Origin: Bin76 sp963665765
GTDB lineage: Bacteria; Actinomycetota; Acidimicrobiia; Spongiisociales; ZC4RG35
Assembly (NCBI GenBank): GCA_963665765.1
Contig: OY762464.1
Location: 1,922,001 to 1,986,000 of the forward strand
Direction of reading: 5' to 3'
Length of the DNA stretch: 64,000 bases
Position numbers and translations under genes: made by a program. Every line of letters starts with the position of its first letter. The first letter of the stretch is position 1. Shown piece by piece: positions 60,813 through 64,000 of this stretch. The notes under the pieces are model-generated. The model had not been told where the DNA came from. It saw nothing but the letters and a program-made list of their open reading frames with translations, and did not search any database.

Positions 60813-63577
60813 CTAAACTCGGAAGACCTTCATTACTTCGTCTCCCAGATGGTTGATGACCTTGACTGCTACACGGCCGGAGGTGGGTTTGGGGAAAGGG
60901 CGGGAGGTATCGCTGTGGAGGGTTTGCCAGGCTTCTTGATTGATTTCGGCTTTTAAGGTGGTCTTCAGGGACTTGTAGGGATCGTTGGCGCCGAGGAAGT
61001 AGGCGTGGCGCACGAAGAAACTTTCTTCGTTGTAGTCGGTGTCGATGAACCAGCAGGCGATGCCGTCAGCGTTGTCGCTTCGGATTTGTCCAGTGTTGGG
61101 GTGGTAGACATCAACTCCGTTGAGCTTTATCTGGATCTGGTCTTCGGCAGCTTCGAGGATGTCGATGTCGGGTTCGCCGAAGATGACGAATAGGTTGCCC
61201 TTGCCGGTGTTTTTCAGGTCGTCCGCCATGTGTAGGTCGGCGTTCATCCGAGCTTTTAGGATCGGAACGACCCCCAACTTTGCCAACTCAGTCGACCGGG
61301 CGTCGTAGCTGAAGGCGAGGGAGATGAGGATGTCAAACCCGGCCTCGGCCGCCTCGCGGGCGGCTGCCACTAAGTCGGGACGGGAAACGGTGCCGAATTC
61401 GGGCCCGATGAAGATGGCGGCCCGTATCTTTGGGCCGGATTCGTGGTCTCCTTCGTAATAGGTGCCTTCGGCACCGATAAGATCTCCAGGCCACGGCTGA
61501 ATAGCCGAGAACGCAATCTGATCTTCCTTGTGCGCCTGCTGCACGCCGGAGGTTCTGAGATGGTCGAGGATCATGGCGTCGAAGTCGGTTTTGTCCCCAA
61601 AGCCGAGCTTCGCATCGGCGGCGTGGTCGATCAATTCGTCGTTCTCATCCACTCCCAAGGTCCGGTGAGGGGAGATGCTTTCTACCGTGAACGGCCCGGC
61701 CACCCTTACCTTGCGCCTGTCTTCATATGGCTTGTCGTACAGGTATTCGTAATCGGCGTTGGCGGCGATGGAAGCGTCGATTTCACGCTGGCGAGCGATA
61801 CGATGCTCCCACCAGGCGGCGTGAAGCTCCCTTGCTTCTTCGGGCCAAGACAAGTTGACATCACGTGGGATTTCCCATTCCTCCCAGCTCTCGCCGAGAG
61901 TCTTGTTCAGGTGCTCACGCAGAGGTTCCAGGTTTTCTTGGAACTCCTCATATATGACGTCGATCTCGGTGTTGTTGGCGATAGCACGGAGAGTGATGTG
62001 CGGTACCCGCCGGTACACGAAGCCCTGTCGGACATCGCCTGAGGGGGGGGGGGGTCTTCGGAGGGTATCTTCCTCTCAATCTCAGCCTGCTTCCGTTGTC
62101 CCTCCGAGCTGTCAGCCAGTAGGTAGTAGGGATAACGAGCACCCATGAGGCGAGCTCGAGCCAGTGCCAAGGCAACGCGGGATGTATCGATGGTGATCCA
62201 TCGCCGGCCCCACTGCTCGGCCACATAGGCGGTTGTGCCAGAACCGCAAGTGGGATCAAGGACAAGGTCGCCGGGATCGGTTGACATCAGAATACAGCGT
62301 TTAATCACTGGCAAAGCGGTTTGGACTACATAGACTTTTTTGCCACCAAATTGGTTTTGTCCAACAGTATCACTCCAGTTATTGACCAAAGGGAAGACTC
62401 CAAAATCATCCAAGAAACGGATATATGACAGGGTGGTTCCAACTATGGCGACGCGTTCCGCATATTTTAGACGCCTTATTCCTTCTGTGTTGGTCTTCCA
62501 ATGTAGATGTGATCTGGGAGGGAAAACCCGTCCTCGTAATACTATGGGTTTATCGTGTTGGGACGCGCCTTGTGACGTTAGATCAGTTAACGTCACAAGG
62601 CGCGTCCCAACAGACGCATAACCATTCAATGTATGATATCGAGTAGCAGACTTGTAGGATTTAGCACCTTGTTTACCTGCCGTCTTTGGTAACCAAAGTG
62701 GACGATATTTTAACTTAGAGGGCTCTTTCGCATACCAAAGAATATGATCGCTGACATTAGCTAAGGTATCTCCTGAGAATCCGGTAGTCTTTGCAAAAGA
62801 TATCTGGCTAACAAACCTCTTTTCTCCAAAGACTTCATCCATCAATGTTCGAACACGGTGAACATTCTCATCCCCAATCTGAAAAAAGATAGATCCTGAT
62901 TCGGTTAGAAGGTCTCTGGCGACCGTTAATCGATCTCGTATGTACGTAAGGAAAGAGTGAATGCCATCCCGCCAAGTGTCGCGAAATGCTTTGACCTGCT
63001 CTGGCTCTCTGGTGACATGGTCCGTCTTCCCATCTTTGACATCTCGACTGGTGGTGGACCACTGGAAATTTGAGTTGAAATTGATGCCGTAAGGAGGGTC
63101 GATATAGATGCACTGAACTTTGCCTCGTAATCCTTCCCGCTCGGTCAGGGAAGCCATTACCTGCAGGCTGTCGCCCAGGATCATCCGGTTCGACCAGTTG
63201 GCGGCGTGTTGGTAGAACTCGGTACGGGCCTCACTGGGCAGTCCGTTGAAGTAGGCGAAGAGGTTCGGATGTGCAGCATCTTTGTCGATGTCTCTGCTTC
63301 GCTGAACCAAGTCGTCGATTAGGACTTTGGGGTGAACTTTTTCCTGGATGAAAAGGGGTGGTGCTTGGACCACTACATCCGACCACTCCAAGACGTCCTT
63401 GCCGCGCCACACCAACTGCGGATCAAGGTCCGGATTGCGGCGCTCGTAGGCCACTCGGATCGGTGAGCGGTCATTCTCCGTCAGCACTGCCTGGTACTCG
63501 GACGTGGGAATATGAACTCGCGAAGCCTCGTCGTGGGTGAGGGTGGCGACAGTCTTTGGCTGTTTTCGTTTAGCCAT
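60813..63577 (-). CDS. Mod-type (type III-like) DNA methyltransferase, split by a C12 tract
   Basis: Large DNA methyltransferase. Catalytic motif IV DPPYGI lies at 160-165 and the SAM motif DPTCGSGTTAYVAEQWG at about 441-457, the beta-type order. Between them a recognition region (about 62280-62900) is clearly AT-richer. The frame from 63577 runs off after residues EDPPPP at a run of twelve C (coding strand; G at 62043-62054) and would end in unrelated sequence at 61907. The genuine C-terminal half (GDVRQGFVYRRVPHITL ... HLGDEVMKVFRV) continues in another frame to 60813. C10 or C13 would give a single protein of about 920 aa, the usual size. No Res helicase gene follows; one could lie beyond 64000, or the enzyme may be solitary. 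Confidence 0.9.
62043..62054 (-). repeat. Poly-C/G tract (12 nt) in mod
   Basis: Twelve C on the coding strand, after codon for Glu-Asp and before GDVRQG. As written it shifts the frame; loss of two or gain of one base restores it. Confidence 0.95.
62556..62612. repeat. Perfect 25-bp inverted repeat inside mod
   Basis: Arms 62556-62580 and 62588-62612 are perfect reverse complements around the 7-base loop GATCAGT. It lies within the coding region for SVGTRLVTL...TSQGASQ (about residues 322-340), between the methyltransferase motifs. An RNA or single-stranded DNA copy would form a very stable hairpin. Confidence 0.9.
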
Positions 63578-63578
63578 A

Positions 63579-63794
63579 TCAGCTTGCCTTGGTGGCGCGG
63601 AGTGGTAACGAATCGGTTTCCAACGTGTGCAGGTCTAGACGTGCGGACGCATGATCGATGTCAAGTCCGACCACTTCGCCATCGGCATCGAGATCAACGT
63701 TGAGTCCATCTGTGACCTCAAGGGTCTCCGTGCCAGGCGTTGCCTTGAACTCGACGTAGAGGCTGTCGGTTTCGGGATAGTAGTGAAGTTTCAT
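63579..63794 (-). CDS. DUF2283 domain protein
   Basis: Protein of 71 aa: MKLHYYPETDSLYVEFK, then DGLNVDLDADGEVVGLDIDHAS, a full DUF2283 pattern. These small proteins of unknown function often sit beside toxin-like or DUF4258 genes. Its ATG overlaps the stop of the partial gene upstream (ATGA), and its stop is one base before the mod start, so the three genes are one transcription unit. Confidence 0.88.
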   Translation of the reverse strand: MKLHYYPETDSLYVEFKATPGTETLEVTDGLNVDLDADGEVVGLDIDHASARLDLHTLETDSLPLRATKAS

Positions 63795-64000
63795 TGATCG
63801 TCCTTTCGGAAGCGCCGGTCGAAGAAAGCATTGTGGACAGTCTCGCCGTCGGCCAATGTAATCACCCGGAGAAACCGAGGGGAGGTTTCACCTGGGCGGA
63901 TAACCTCACCCCAGAACCGAATGCGCCCATTCGGTTGCTCTTCTCGCCGAAGCGGTGTTGCAATTATCCAAGCACACCAAGCCGGATTGATGTATGGTCG
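63791..64000 (-). CDS. Small hypothetical protein, N-terminus cut by window edge
   Basis: The last 69 residues are visible: RPYINPAWCAWIIATPLRREEQ, then GRIRFWGEVIRPG, RFLRVITLADGETVHNAFFDRRFR and a TGA. It has a beta-rich pattern with the final NAFFDRRF, resembling small proteins found before DUF2283 genes; a toxin-like DUF4258-type or similar role is a guess. Coupled to DUF2283 by ATGA. Confidence 0.7.
   Translation of the reverse strand, partial: RPYINPAWCAWIIATPLRREEQPNGRIRFWGEVIRPGETSPRFLRVITLADGETVHNAFFDRRFRKDDQ

Noticed and set aside
60813..62018. Treating the mod C-terminal half as a separate gene starting at the GTG at 62018
   Set aside because: Its sequence continues the Mod family without a break and the GTG lies inside conserved FVYRRVPH, so it is the same gene displaced by the C12 tract.

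Overview
The window is high-GC chromosomal DNA from an actinobacterium. An Acidimicrobiia-like lineage is a guess from gene content, not a placement. The support is an initiator tRNA with an unpaired C1-U72, a DUF222/HNH (13E12-type) gene, a UPF0182 membrane protein, a long class II (B12-dependent) ribonucleotide reductase, and actinobacterial-style catabolic genes (LLM oxidoreductase, DUF35 OB-fold protein with SCP2-type thiolase). No phage or IS transposase genes were seen.

Layout. 1-5.8 kb, minus strand: nrdJ, a MOSC protein, a MoaD/ThiS sulfur carrier, and a pseudouridine kinase/glycosidase pair cut by the window edge. 6.2-14.7 kb, plus strand: UPF0182 protein, tRNA-fMet, an acyltransferase-3 membrane protein carrying an internal ankyrin block, an ABC exporter pair and a DEAD-box RNA helicase. 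14.9-21.4 kb: a tightly coupled three-gene operon (DUF6361, HKD-phospholipase-D-like protein, large SNF2-type helicase) that looks like an anti-phage or DNA-processing system I cannot name. 21.4-26.4 kb: small housekeeping genes, a SulP transporter and the HNH gene. 26.6-34.7 kb: a complete type I restriction-modification system (hsdM, hsdS, hsdR) followed by two unrecognised genes, the second frameshifted. 34.8-42.5 kb, minus strand: SDR and Gfo/Idh oxidoreductases, acetoacetyl-CoA synthetase, a hot-dog hydratase, a methyltransferase and an AAA/DUF4143 ATPase. 42.6-48.4 kb, minus strand: a three-subunit N-methylglutamate-synthase-like enzyme (mgsABC), an unknown protein, an APC permease and a RidA protein. 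48.5-60.7 kb: a catabolic cluster bracketed by two VapBC-like toxin-antitoxin modules. The cluster holds a solute-binding lipoprotein, a two-subunit adenosylcobalamin acyl-CoA mutase of unusual active site, sulfoacetaldehyde acetyltransferase (xsc), a taurine:pyruvate-type aminotransferase, an acyl-CoA ligase, an LLM oxidoreductase, a DUF35 protein and a thiolase. 60.8-64 kb, minus strand: a large Mod-type DNA methyltransferase with DUF2283 and a partial small gene upstream.

Most notable points. (1) Both DNA methyltransferase genes, hsdM and mod, are split by a 12-nt G/C homopolymer, and hsdS has an in-frame G9 tract at the junction of its two halves. I saw no other G or C run above 7 in the window. 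This is the pattern of phase-variable modification genes, with homopolymer sequencing error as the alternative. (2) The DUF6361-PLD-helicase operon is a candidate defence system with a perfect 16-bp palindrome in its leader. (3) The xsc/aminotransferase pair sits with a mutase that has Asn where the conserved catalytic His is expected, which suggests an undescribed sulfonate or acyl-CoA route. (4) The mod gene contains a perfect 25-bp inverted repeat.
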